Translations under genes and position numbers: made by a program
Shown: one piece after another, positions 23,343 through 35,338 of the stretch
Layout: the number at the start of each line of letters is the position of its first letter
Position numbering within the stretch: position 1 is the stretch's first letter
Notes under the pieces: generated by a model
Seen by the model: the letters and a program-made list of their open reading frames with translations, nothing else
Told to the model about the DNA's origin: nothing
Database searches by the model: none
Source: Dryomyza anilis
Taxonomy: Eukaryota; Arthropoda; Insecta; Diptera; Dryomyzidae
Reading direction: 5' to 3'
Assembly: GCA_951804985.1 (NCBI GenBank)
Contig: OX638132.1
Location: forward strand, 85,936,696 to 86,000,695
DNA: 64,000 nt

Positions 23343-23515
23343 TTAAGTTTCATTTGAGTACCCACATGACCCTGTATGCAGGTGTACCGATTTTTGATTT
23401 TTCAAGTTCATCAGGGATCCGAGCGATTTTTTTTTTAATGATGGTATTTTGACAATTTTTTTTAACATTTTACTTCGGCCGTTAAAGTGCAATTCAGCCT
23501 TTAAAATATAGTACG
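23343..23515. repeat. Dispersed repeat family C, copy 2 (inverted)
   Basis: This is the inverted partner of 22213-22330. It includes tttgatttttcaagttcatc, agggatccgagcgatttttt and ttcggccgttaaagtgcaat. The intervening poly-T stretches differ in length. Confidence 0.65.
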
Positions 23516-23796
23516 TTTTTGTTACGGTTTGCATTTTCAAAAATTTATTCTACTTGCCAAAGTCCAGTACCGGCTTTATGTGTAATTTTTATTTTTTGAA
23601 TTAAAAAAATATGAACATGGCAACATTGATTGTACATGACATCAACTTGTCAAAAGTGAAAAAAAAAATATTCGTGGTGCATTTTTTCATTTGCAGCTAT
23701 TTTAATTTTCACCAATGAAATAATTCTAAATTATATTTTTAACACATTTATTTTCATTCCATTTGCGTGTTAAACACGAACCACAACTAGTGCAAA

Positions 23797-26700
23797 ATGG
23801 TAAGTAACTGTTTTAATAATACAAATCCATTTGCATTAAATGAAAAACCAATAAGAGCTGCTGCGTTGTCTGTCTGTCTGCCACCTGCTCATAAAATTAC
23901 ACGATTAATTGAATTTTCCATGCATATTACCTTACCGTCTGTTGCAGATGCTGTTTATGTTGCTTTTTAGCCGACAAGGCAAATTGCGTCTACAGAAATG
24001 GTACGGTGCCTATGCGGACAAGGCCAAGAAGAAGATCACACGAGAACTGGTCACGACGATACTGGCGCGCAAGCCAAAAATGTGCTCATTCCTGGAATGG
24101 AAGGACTGCAAAATAGTGTACAAACGGTGCGTAGCGATAGACTATAATATGACTCATTCGTGATTTTAAAATATCACTATATTTAATGTATTCTGTTTAT
24201 TTATTTGCAGTTACGCTAGTTTGTACTTTTGCTGTGCCATCGAACAGAACGACAACGAGTTGCTAACGCTGGAGATTATACATCGCTATGTGGAATTGCT
24301 GGATAAATATTTTGGCAGTGTGAGTAGTGCGCATTTTGTTGTAAATATGGTGACTTCGGCTTCGACATATTAAAAATATTGAGGAAAATGTCTGTAGGTT
24401 GGGCCGGTTCGTGTTTTTAATGTTAAGTTATAGTTTACTCTCAACTTTTAGGCATAATTAAATCACATACAAACTTTTAAAGTACGAAAATTTTGATAGT
24501 TGAAAATTCCAATTCGAATTAAGATATTGAAATTGTGAAAATTCTAAAAAAAAATGAGATTTTTCCATATACAATTATGAAAATTTTAAATGAAATTGAG
24601 ATCATTACAAAAAATATTAAAATTATCCTTTTTAAATTTGGAAAATTTCAGATGAAGTTGAGATTTTTCATTTGAAAAGAATAAAAGTGCAAAAACGTGT
24701 GATTTTAAAATTGAATTGTGAATTGAATTGTGAATTGAAATTGAAAAAATTTTCATTTGAAATTCAGATTTTTCCCATTTCAAAATGATTTCTACTAGAG
24801 ATGGTCACGGGGTTTTTTGCGTTCCCTGACAGGGACTATAATATCTGTTCCGGTTTGGTTCCGAGATTTTTTAAAAGATTGCGGTTCTGTTTCCAGTACC
24901 GGTTCCAAAAATTTAATGGTTTCACACGTTTTTTTTTAATAACAGTTCCGGTTTCAAAAATCGAAACGTTTCCGATTCTTTGCGGTCGTGACAGGAACTA
25001 AAATATCGGTTTCTACTCTCAATTCCGGTTCCAATCAAAAAAAAGTTATATGGCGTCCGATTAAATACATTTTTTTCGATTCCTGATCTCTGATCGTACC
25101 ATTCTAGTTAATATTTTTTTATGAGTGATGAAAATTTGATTTTCAAATGGAAACATTTTAATTTCAATTGAGCTTTTCCTAATATTAACAGTTTTACTCA
25201 ATTTCAATTGTAATTTTCTCAATGTCAAATTAAATTTCTAATGGCATTTGGAATTTTCTTAATTTCATTTCGAATTTTAATAGTAATTTTAATAGGAAAT
25301 ATTCAATTTTATTTGTAATTTTCTCAATGTCAAATGGAAAATTTCAGTTTGATTTGGAATGTACTCAATTTCTCTTGGAAATGTTGGAGTATACCTTTCG
25401 AAATACTTATTTTTGTTTTGTTTAGTTAATATATAAATATTAGTATTTCGGATGTTTTCGCCAATTCGCCTAATATTTTTGTCCTCAATTTCAAGTTTTT
25501 CTTTTCTTTTTTTTTAGGTATGCGAGTTGGATATAATATTCAATTTTGAAAAGGCATACTTTATACTGGATGAGCTGCTGATTGGCGGTGAAATACAAGA
25601 GACTTCAAAGAAAAATGTTCTCAAAGCAATTGCATCACAGGATCTACTACAAGAGGTCAGTACAGACGAAGCCTATGATTTGTAAAATATAATTTGTAGT
25701 TGAACGCATAGCCTACTACTTGAACTACCAGGAAATTAAGTAGTTTTGTAAAAACATATTTAGTTTTTTCCGTTTTTTTTTTTAGTTTTTTAAAAGCATT
25801 ACAAAACAGAACAACTTTTTAATTATTATATACATAAAACTTTATAATTATTACTAAAAAAAAAAAAAAAAAACAAAAAACAAAAAACGAACGATAACCT
25901 AATTGATGTTGATATGCCTTCGATAACACTTTTACGTTTGTTTTGTTTCTCTTTCTACTACATTCTGTTGCATCCAAACAAATTAACTCTGATATAATTT
26001 ATACAAACTGCATCTATTTCTACTACTATTCTACGCTCTAATATTTCTACTAAAATAATTTGAAACACATCGACAGCAACAAGAATTCTTCTATACTATA
26101 CAATAGTTTATAATTTTAATTTTTGTCGTTTTGTATCGAACTCTATATGATAAAATTTGTATAATTGTTATTTACTATATTTAAGTGCATTGCGACAAAT
26201 ATGTTTTATGTTTTTTTCTTTTTAAATGAATTGTTATGTTAATTGTGTTCATTAAATATGTTATTGCATGCATTTCAAATGTTTACAACAGTTGTTTTTC
26301 CATATTATTTAATTGTCCAAGTTAAATTGTTTAAATGTTGCCAACCTTACTGGAATAATTACAATAATTTGTACAGTACTTGCCATAAATAGTGAAATTT
26401 ATATATAAAAAAAAGCCAAACACAGTATCCATTAAACCGTCCATATTAATTTAATAAGTAGTCGATTTGTTTTTGCCGCCATCGTCAGTAAGTTTTGCAT
26501 GGTTTTAATTCAAAGTTTGTTATTCTGCACATTCTTAGTACATATTTAATAATTGTTGTTGTATATTTTTGTATTAATTCAAATGCATGCTTCTCCTCGA
26601 AATCACACATTTCTAATTATTTTTCAAATATAATCATAATGAACATTTAAACCTCTTTCCTTATTCAATGCTTACCCTACTACCAACTCCACCAACCAGG

Positions 26701-29700
26701 ACTTCAATGAGTATCTTAATTAATCATTTACAAAACATGTTTATAAATATGGCTTCTCTTGAACTACTTACCCTGTAATGTACTTAAGTAATAGCATCTA
26801 GTTGAAATGTATTGGCAAGTTACACATGCCTAGTACCAATTTTACGTGTACGTAGAAACTTAGTTTTTGCTTTATTAGTTGAAAGTTCATAATTTTGCTT
26901 ATTCATTACACAAAATAAAAATTGTAAATTTCTTTAAAGTTTCTTTAATTTCTATTAAAATTAAGTTTCTTTGTATAATTAACATTGGTCCAAGGTTTAA
27001 GTTTGTTTTAAATTGTATGAGCGCAACTAAGTTATTATATTATAAAGTATAGCTCAATAATAAAATTAATATATACAGAAATGAACAAAAGTACTAATAA
27101 AAAAAAAAAAAAATAATAATAAAGTTACTAATTTCAAAATTTCTTTGTTTTATTAGATGTGTTAGGAAATGTCTGTTTATTAATTTGTTAATATTAATGT
27201 ATTTATGTAGTATCTCTGTACATGTTAATTAAAGATGTTGATTGTTTTTACCACGATAATCAGCACAATTTAACTTAGAAGAACAAAAAAAAAGAACACA
27301 GCGTATCATTCAGAGACAGTCATTTCTGATTATACACTTAAAACTCAACAACTGTATTTTCAAAATGTCTATAATTAATTTATAAAAATCTTTATATCGA
27401 TGCCCCTTACAAGCATTTTAAAATTGAAGGGTCAAGTCCACATTTTTAGAAATTGAGTTGTATTTTTGATAAATTACGCATCGTTTCGTACCAAAATCAT
27501 CCATTTCAGAAGTATACACACTGAGGAAACACTATTTTAATGGTGAAATACGCAATATATCGGATTTAAAAACTAATAAAATCACTATACTTTTTACAAA
27601 ATTTAATATCAATATTGCATTTCATAAAATAACTATTGCCAATTAAAAAAAAATAATAAAGTTGAAAATGTTTTACCGGTTAAAAAAATAATTATTTTCC
27701 TATGCATAGAACTGAGTGTACACCAAGAAAAGAAGATGTTTATGAAAGTCTTGTTGCAACTATATGTTTAAATCTACGCATTTGAAATTATCAACGCGTG
27801 GTGGAAAATTATTTCCTTTCAACGTTTACTTTGATAACAGCATTGCCGGATGGTCGTTGTACAATTTTACCTTCAAAAGATTTATAAAGACAATGGCCAG
27901 GATACTGTTTTAATTCTAGAATAAATAAAATACATTTGATTCATTTTATTTTTTTCAATAAAAAATACTCGGCGAATTCTAATGGCGTACCTTTTCCTAA
28001 ATATTCCGCAACTATCTTTCTATTTCTAAGATGTCTAATTGATGGTTGGTATACGTATTCGTAAATTTGAAAGATGGTTCCTAGCAATATTTATCGTATT
28101 TGTCGTGTGTTTGAGAGATGGTTGTCTCAAAAACAATCCAAATAATTTTTTGGTAACTTTATATTTGGGGCTGTGTTATTTCTGGTAATCATCTTTGTTT
28201 TCTTTCTTTAGTGTGTGGTACACTATAGTGTACCACACACTAAATACGCAAACAATGTTGGTATTAGAATAAAATCGAAAGCTGAAGGTTAAAACCTCGA
28301 ATTTTAATATAAATTTAATGGTTCATACAATAAAATGCTGTTTTTATATGTTACAAAAATGTTGTTACTTTTAATTTTGTAATTTTATGTCAAGAAAGAG
28401 TCAAGTCCTGCAGTTTAAAATACATTTATAAGTCTAGCTACCTGGAAAATTTTATTTTTTTGAACACAAAAAACTGCAAACTTGGCACAGTTAAACAGTT
28501 TTTATTGATTTTCCAACCAAGTGAAGTAATGGACTTAACCCTTTTTTGCACCTTACGAAAATATCAGATATCACTTTTATACAGTACAATTTAATTTGTT
28601 CTTAAATGACGAAAAATATAACGAACCGAATTAAAAAAAAAAAACATAACCCATGAAAAATTTGGATTCGGCATTAAACTGTAGGTCCTGTTGCTAAATA
28701 TAACACACTTAAGTGGTGGGAGAGCTCGGACTTGGTTCATCAAAACTTTATTACAATTTATTATTGTTTTATTTTGTATTGAAACATCGAATTCTGGAAC
28801 ATGTAAATCAAATTCGATGGTATTTAAATTTAATTTAATTTAGATCGAAATCTGAACATGCTGACATTTTTAATATATAGCATTTTACAGATACTATAAA
28901 GTTGTTTGTGAATCCCCTTAAAAAAAACGAATATTCCATTCCTGTCGTAATTTTTAACCCTTCTCGGTCACTTTTTAGAATATTATAAAATATAATACTA
29001 CTGAAAAACAGTTTTTATTCAAAATTTAAAAGCATTTTATCTTTAAACTGTGAAGACTAATTATAATATATCAACAAGTTGGGAAGGTTAGATCACATGG
29101 GAAATTTTAAATTTGGTGTTATTATGATAGTTAGGATTATCAAAATTAACGTCGGTCTAAGCCGACTATAAATACCCTACACATATGTGTGGTTACCATT
29201 CAAAGTGGTATATAGGTCATCGTGTATACGAATCCTGAAAATAACTACAAACTTTCAATAGCTGAAGAAATTCGGTACACCTACCCATTTACAAATGGGT
29301 AGGTGTACCGAATTTCGAATTTTTTTTTTGGGACCCACAAGTCGTATCGGCGGAAAACATTATTTCCATGTATTTGAGCATGATTTCAATATATATTTGA
29401 CCAAAAAAGTTTACATAAGCACGAATACAGTAAAATTGATCTGTAGATGTAAATTTAGTATGAGGTATTTGAATACAAATGGTCAGATCACAGGTCACAA
29501 TTGACCGATCTCGCACATATAGCATAGGTATATAAGTAATCTAAATTATGAGTTTGATTTATCTAACTTTTCAATTGTTTAAGTAGTAGTGATTTCAACA
29601 GACAGACAGACAGACTCAGGAGGTCATGCTGATCAAGAATGTATATACTTTTCCATACCGGAGATGCTTCCTTCTGGGTGTTACAAACGGCGTACCAAAC

Positions 29701-31340
29701 TGAATATACCCTTTCAATCTTAGTGTAGGTTATAATAAAAGCTAATTTACGATATGTTTTTTAAATATTTAAATCTAAATCTAAAAAATGTTGATTTTTT
29801 AAGACAGTTTTCTAGATGGTTTTTTTAAGTACCTTAGGGCCGTTTTCACTAATCTTTGGTTAAGCACTAACTACAACTTTAACTGATAGTTACTCATAGA
29901 ATGTGTATATGGAGTTGAAACACTGGATATTGTGAAAACGACCCTTAGTATATTAAAACTAATCTGGACAATTTAAAGAAAAATTGTGTTGAATGTTTTT
30001 CAACAACACAATATTTTTTATATTTGATATTTGAGTGGTTGAGAAGGGTTTAAAATTTGGATTGCAATGTTCTTAAAAACTATACGTAATAGAAAAAAAA
30101 ACAGAGTACAAAATCAACCACTCACGAATGATATAGAATTGAAGTATAAGATGTCCAAGGGAAAATCGTATTGAGTAGTGTAATCGCACAGCCCTAATTA
30201 TGGTGTTCGCGAATTTTACTATATTGCTGACTAAGCTCAATTGAACTGATTTTCATTCGATATCCATTCGGTAACTGGTAATTGTTATTAAATTGGTTAT
30301 GACTGTTTGTCTTTATCTAATTGAGTTTGCTCGAAAATTTGATAATTTAAATTAGTGTACACTGCATTTCCGACAAAATTTAATTCAGTCAGCAATTTAG
30401 TCGAATTCGCACACACCCTAAATTGAATATAGAAGTCAATCACATTGACTTCATTATAAAATATTCAATAAAGAAGAAAAAATTATATATCGAGTAAAAA
30501 TATATAATGAAAATGTTTACCATTTAATGCCTACGAGACATGCATTTTTTTGTATACGGGATTCAAAATTACAAAATAAAAGAAAAAGAAAGAAAAAATG
30601 CCAAGGCAAGTTTTAATATAAATTTAAATATCCCAATCAATTATCAACATTTTTGAAACTTTACTCGAAAGATGTTGATATTTTATTTACACTATTTTTG
30701 GGATTATTTTTAATTATTTTGTATTTAGAACTAAGGATATAAAGACAAAAATGGTATTTGTTATATTTTCATAATCTATATTATAACAAAAATTCAATAA
30801 ACCTCCCATTTTGCAGCGTATGAAAATGTCAAAAGTTATATGATTATTTTTAAGTGGTAAGACGTATATATGCGCCCGTAGAAAAACTAACATTAATGAA
30901 GTATATATATAATTTTAGAGTTGAAAGTATTAATCATAATTATAATATGTGTAAAAATTAATATTTAAATATTTTGTTAATATATAAGCACCACAAAACG
31001 CATCTAAATTTTAAAATCACTGCTTTGTTCCATAGTATGTTCGTTATTTTCAAGTTAAATGCCAAAGTTTATATATAATATTCCGTGGAAAAGTGTGTTT
31101 TTTTGTATTTAATGTAAATAATCATTCAAAGCATATAATCGTTAAGTACTAATAAAACATTTAGCAAAAAGACATCATGCACACAAACATTCATTAAATA
31201 CATCATCACAATCTATAGAACTTATTCGATACGTTTTAAGCTGCAATGAATTCTTTAACTAGATCCACACTCAATTTATTTTCTTGTTTCACTAGGATGA
31301 AGCTGTTGACGGCACTTTAAGAGACCTTGGACTGCTTTAG
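23797..31340 (+). CDS. AP-1sigma: AP-1 complex subunit sigma
   Basis: Small subunit of the AP-1 clathrin adaptor, which sorts cargo at the trans-Golgi network and endosomes. Exons: join(23797..23799, 23948..24126, 24211..24319, 25518..25655, 31296..31340), all with GT-AG borders and in frame, giving 157 residues plus TAG, the normal length for the family. The first coding exon is only the ATG; exon 2 then reads [19 protein letters not shown], so the mature start M-M-L-F matches the family (MMRF/MIQF). The longin-like fold is intact: [55 protein letters not shown] and [19 protein letters not shown]. The last exon encodes [14 protein letters not shown]. Intron 3 holds foldback-type repeats, and the 5.6 kb last intron holds mostly AT-rich DNA and repeats. 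The gene diverges from EPRS. Confidence 0.97.
24430..25400. repeat. Foldback-type degenerate repeat array in AP-1 sigma intron 3
   Basis: From about 24480 to 24780 the plus strand repeats motifs like gaaattgagatttttcat and ggaaaatttcaga. From about 25130 to 25400 it repeats their complements (ctcaatttcaattg, attttctcaatgtcaaa). Units are degenerate, roughly 20-35 bp. Between the arms lies a ggttccaaaa-type relic. No coding sequence is seen. Confidence 0.6.
24790..25030. repeat. Relic of a GGTTCC-type dispersed element
   Basis: The stretch begins ctagagatggtcacgggg and then repeats ttccggtt/ggttccaaaa. It shares ggttccaaaaattt and the following ggttttcacg-like stretch with 40330-40553, whose far end is the complement of tagagatgggcgcgtgccgg. 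The TAGAGATGG end suggests a hAT-like terminus, but no intact pair of ends is present. Confidence 0.5.
26700..26723 (+). other. AP-1sigma: Candidate alternative terminal exon of AP-1 sigma
   Basis: A pyrimidine-rich stretch (acctctttcc ... cttaccctac, ccaactccaccaaccag) is followed by an AG and then GAC TTC AAT GAG TAT CTT AAT TAA. The frame is correct for splicing from the exon 4 donor at 25656. The result would be a 150-residue protein ending LLQE-DFNEYLN instead of [18 protein letters not shown]. An aataaa is present downstream near 27057. Differing C-terminal exons are known in sigma-subunit genes, but this one is inferred from sequence only. Confidence 0.45.
27516..27725. mobile_element. 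Possible small MITE
   Basis: A stretch of about 210 bp in the last AP-1 sigma intron begins tacacactgaggaaac and ends aactgagtgtaca. The ends are imperfectly complementary and resemble the CACTCAGRGAAAAA-type ends seen at 56532-56901. The interior is AT-rich without coding. Confidence 0.35.
28207..28244. repeat. 38-bp perfect palindrome
   Basis: tttagtgtgtggtacacta is followed directly by its exact reverse complement with no spacer. It lies in the last AP-1 sigma intron. It could be two transposon ends left joined head to head, or a cruciform-forming site. Confidence 0.95.
28667..28760 (+). mobile_element. SINE family 1, 3' fragment
   Basis: The blocks ggattcggcattaaactgta, taaatataacacacttaag and tggtgggagagctcgg match the 3' half of the SINE at 14407-14716. 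The tRNA head is missing. It is followed by an (ATT)-rich tail. Confidence 0.75.
29083..29735 (+). mobile_element. mini-me/DINE-1-like element, copy A
   Basis: It begins agttgggaaggttagatcac and runs through cggtctaagccgactataaa and a short acagacagacagacag tract. Next come aggaggtcatgctgatcaag and tatatactttt, and the end is a terminal inverted pair (ataccctttcaatcttagtg...aggttat). A (GTCY)n tract with a conserved core beside (TA)n is the hallmark of dipteran mini-me elements, which are related to DINE-1/Helentron non-autonomous elements. Copies B and C lie at 35113 and 35538. This copy has a shortened microsatellite and an altered central hairpin. Confidence 0.75.
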
Positions 31341-34058
31341 GTCAAAAGCCAAACAGTTTTTCAAATAGAATTTCTTCACCTATTTTTATTAAATGTTTTG
31401 GCTGTAAAAAAAAACTCCCGCTCACAACTATCTCGGTTCCCAGTATAATCATTATGTGCTAAAATCTATGTAAAACTCTATTTAACTAATTTTAAGAATA
31501 TTTTTCAATTTAGCTCTTTATAGCTCAATTTTATTTTATTTTTTATTTATCTTTAATCGGCTTTAAAAAATTTATGTTGATGAGTTTAGCTTGTATTCAT
31601 TTGATTTTATTGGTATTCATTTAATATTTGGCACAGGGATTAAAATTTAAAATACAAAAGTCAAAAACAAAGAGTTACGGACAATATAGCATCGTTAATA
31701 CTTCACGGAGACAACTCTTTCCTGAGACAATTTTCGTGCACAATTATTCTGCATCGAGATAATTCCTCGCCGATACTATTTATCCCAGAGACAATTATTG
31801 TCTGAGACAACATCCGTAAGACATTCCTTAAAAAGGAGTAGCAGACAATTTATTTTTTATAATTTCATAAAACTTTTCTCCGCTCTGTGAAAAATGATTA
31901 AAATTCGCATAAAGTAGTATTTTTATATAAAATAATTAATGGGGAAAGAATTGCCTGGGGGGAAATTGTCCGAGGAAAAATTGTCTTTGGGAAGAATTGA
32001 CTCAGAGGAGAATGGTCCGGAAATGAATTGTACAAGGAACATATTTCTCTGAGAAGTTATTTTCTGGCTCCACAAAAAACAAAAACAAAATTCAGGTATA
32101 CCAGACAGAATCCTATATCACTAAATCTAAACAGTTATGATTTTGATATCATTTCCTGATTTTTTGCAATATTAAAAATATTAAGTTCCAAAAGTTCAAA
32201 TATTTAATTAGTGCCTCAACTTTTTACACTCAACAAATTAATACCAATCATTAAACTAATCACAAAAAATACGAATTTATCTATTAAGAGTTATAGAGGG
32301 TTAATATTTTTATAATTTCCAAATTTCTAATTATGATTTTAACAATTTATATCTGTAGTTTATATATGACTAACCTTTTTTTACATTTTAAGTCTTTTCA
32401 CATTGAGCAAAAAACAAAAATCAATTCAAATATCTGTTCACTAAGTCTTCCTGTTCGTATTAATCTGTTCATTCCAACTTTTATACTGTTGACCAAGTAA
32501 TAAAATAAACTGCAAAAAATATAAACATCATTTGAACTAACTACTTGTAAAGCACAAAGTTTTATAATCTGCACAATATAAAGATATAGATATAGTATTA
32601 TTAAAAAAATCACAAATACTAATATCATCATTCAAAACATTACTCTATTTGTCAAATGCACAAAACAAATATACCCGATATTCAGCATTTAATTGATTTA
32701 TGCTTAAAATTTCCGGAGTTATAAAAACTATTAGGAACAAACAAATTATGATTGCAATCAGAACAAATTAGTTGGTTGCAACTACAAAATTCATTCTGTG
32801 AAAAGGACATTTCGACGAATTAATTGATGAAACTGCCAGATGCGAAACTTGAAGATGCTTCTAAAATTCTTCTAAATTGGGTATAGTTAAAAATTTGACG
32901 GTTTGACATATGAGAGAATTGTTTGAACAATGAGTTGGTTGGACGCAACGAATATGATGTTTTTTTAGCTATTGAAATTATATTGATATTAGTTTTATGT
33001 ATTATTTTTTATAATTTTGTTTATCACACTTATTTTCAAAAAATAGGTAATTTGCAAATGTTTGTTACAATCATATAATGTTTGCTGTAAAGCATTATTT
33101 TTACCTGCGTTTAGTATTTACGTGAATTTTGTTATTAATAAAAATAATATCCGACATCACTCATCACTCCAACTATTTCTGTACTAAAACTTGTACTGCT
33201 TCTAACAATTTTTACAATTCAATCACTTAATTACACATAATAACAATATACTACATTGTTATACATAGTTAATTTTTTTTTATAGAAATACAAATTTTTA
33301 TCATGCAAAGCAAGAACGCGTTAACACATTATCTGACAATTATAGTAAACTGGTCGTTAAATACTTTGCTAAGAAATGAAAACGTTTGTAGGAACCATAA
33401 AATGTTTTGAAAAAAAAAATAATAAATACATGTTATACATTTGGTTAATTTTACCCATAATAAAACAAATAATATCGTCGTTATAGTGGTGATACTAACA
33501 AAATACAGTTTTCTAAAGACCACTTCTAAAGACCGAATAGTAGGGGAAACGGAATTTTGAAAGAATTTTGTACTGGTTTGACATAAAAACCTGATTTGGA
33601 AATTCCGCACGGAACCTAAAAAAGCCCACTACGACGTTCTCAGAAAAGTGATAACTAAATAATATTTTACTATTCAGTTGCTAAATTGGAATCCTATTGA
33701 ATGCATTAAAAAGATTCTTAGTTAATATTAGACTCATCGTACCTAAGATGGTAGAATGAAATACATTTTTGTAAATCAATTATTGAAAATTTTTAAATGT
33801 CAGTTTTACTTCTACAATGAAAAATCCAGATACTTTTCAAAAAAAAACATTTATAACTGTTTTTTATTATTATTATTATTTAAAAATTGTTGGATGTTTT
33901 TAATAATATTTATATTTAAATTGGATATAATATTAGTATCGATCAGATTGGTATCGATAATGTTTTGAAGTAAATCTCACGTAAAACATATTAAAAAGAT
34001 AAAGAATTAATTTATTTTAAATGCTATAATCCGATCAGAAATTTTCGTCATAAACATA
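31341..34058. other. Gene-free stretch after AP-1 sigma
   Basis: It should begin with the AP-1 sigma 3' UTR; a possible poly(A) signal variant attaaa lies at 31388-31393. Apart from the FB-like element at 31690-32065, only AT-rich DNA is seen. A minus-strand frame at 32398-32631 is hydrophobic but matches nothing. Confidence 0.5.
31690..32065. mobile_element. FB-like element with 16-nt degenerate repeats in inverted arms
   Basis: The left arm (about 31700-31840) is a run of 16-17-nt units on the pattern gagacaatt-n-t: cctgagacaattttcg, cgagataattcctcgc, gagacaattattgtct and gagacaacatccgtaa. The right arm (about 31940-32065) is the same unit inverted: ggaaattgtccgagga, aaaattgtctttggga and agaattgactcagagg. 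About 100 bp of unrelated AT-rich sequence separates them. The architecture matches Drosophila Foldback (FB) elements, though the motif itself is not one I recognise. Confidence 0.65.
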
Positions 34059-34757
34059 TCGTCACTGTCATGCCAAAGGAGCGAATGTGCATTTTTAAAA
34101 ATGTTGGGAAATCAAATTTTAAAGTTTGAAGTGCTTTAAAAATTAGTAAAATTTAGTTTTTTTTTAATTTTTTTGGCTTATTCATGAATTCTTATAACGT
34201 ATATAAAATATCTTTGGATTTGGACAACTTACTGAATTATAAATACGGATTTTGTGAGGCTATATCCTGACCAAAACGCAAATATTTTTGTTTTTTATGC
34301 TATAACTTTTTATTAGAGCAAAATAAAATAGTGATGTAAAGGAATTAATTGTCTGTTTTTAAAGCACCTATCGATTGGCATCATTATTTAAAAACATTTT
34401 GCCAAAAAATAATTTGCCATTTGTTATTTGCAGGAAAAATGTTTGGCAAAATATTTTAAAATAATGATGCAGTTCGATAGGTGCTTTAAAAACAAACAAT
34501 AAATGCCTTCACACCACTATTTTATCTCATACCAATAAATAGTTATGGCAAAAAAGGAAAGATTCGCCCATTTGGCATGACAAGATTTTCAATTTTTCAA
34601 ATTCGCCCTTTTGGTTTTGACTTTTGTGGCTAGAAATATCCAACAAATCGACACGCGATTTTAGCACAGAATACTTGAGGAAAAACTACATTAAAAAATG
34701 TAAAAAAACGCAAATGTCAAAAATTGCACATTCGTCCCTTTGGCATGATAGTGACGA
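34059..34757. mobile_element. TA-flanked foldback MITE, family F, complete copy
   Basis: The ends are TCGTCACTGTCATGCCAAAG at 34059 and the complement of tcgtcactatcatgccaaag ending at 34757. TA lies directly outside both ends (34057-34058 and 34758-34759). The inside is a large imperfect palindrome: aaagcacctatcgattggca ... ttgccatttgttatttgcag, then ... tgcagttcgataggtgcttt. It is 699 bp and non-coding. A partial copy lies at 42405-42848 and a rearranged one at 55240-56180. The TA duplication suggests Tc1/mariner ancestry. Confidence 0.85.
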
Positions 34758-34959
34758 TATCATGTTCAGTTCCCGATCATGAACAAATCACAATTTCCAC
34801 TAGAGAAATGTATCAATTTTAAACTTGCGCATGATAATTTAATTTTTAAATTATATAATATGTGTATTAAACTAAATTAAATTAAATTTAGGGAAAACTT
34901 TACATTATACGAACAGTCTAAAAAAAAAAAAATATTGCAACTGAGTGTCGAAAAACAAC

Positions 34960-35300
34960 ACATTTTTGACGCTCGTCCCCTTGGAACCGCAGATAAATCC
35001 AAAACCGACCGAGATCATAAGTGGTTTTTGAATTATTACAAAGTGGGCGAGGCAAACAAAAAAAAAATAGATTTTGTCTCACGATGCAAAAAACAGACCA
35101 TAAAAATAAACCAGTTGGGAAGGTTAGATCACATGGGAAATTTTAAAGTAGGTGTAATTATGATAGTTAGGATTATCAAAATTATAGTCGGTCTAAGCCG
35201 AATTTTCGCACATACAGCGTAGGTATATTAGTAATCTAAGTTATAAGTTTCATTTATCTAGCTCTTCAATTTTAAAAGTAGTAGGGATTTCAACAGACGG

Positions 35301-35338
<38 letters not shown>

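Larger units (their letters stand above)
21062..23796. promoter_or_regulatory. Intergenic region between divergent EPRS and AP-1 sigma genes
   Basis: The two genes are transcribed away from each other, so both promoters should lie here. The EPRS leader is expected just above 21061 and the AP-1 sigma leader just below 23797. No TATA box or other core element could be fixed by eye. The middle is repeat-like: CGTGATTGTGAGT-type repeats at 21880-22115, an inverted repeat pair at 22213-22330 and 23343-23515, and an unassigned open frame at 22723-22914. Confidence 0.6.

Noticed and set aside
32398..32631. Hydrophobic minus-strand frame of 77 codons
   Set aside because: Composition-driven; no homology seen and no neighbouring exon.
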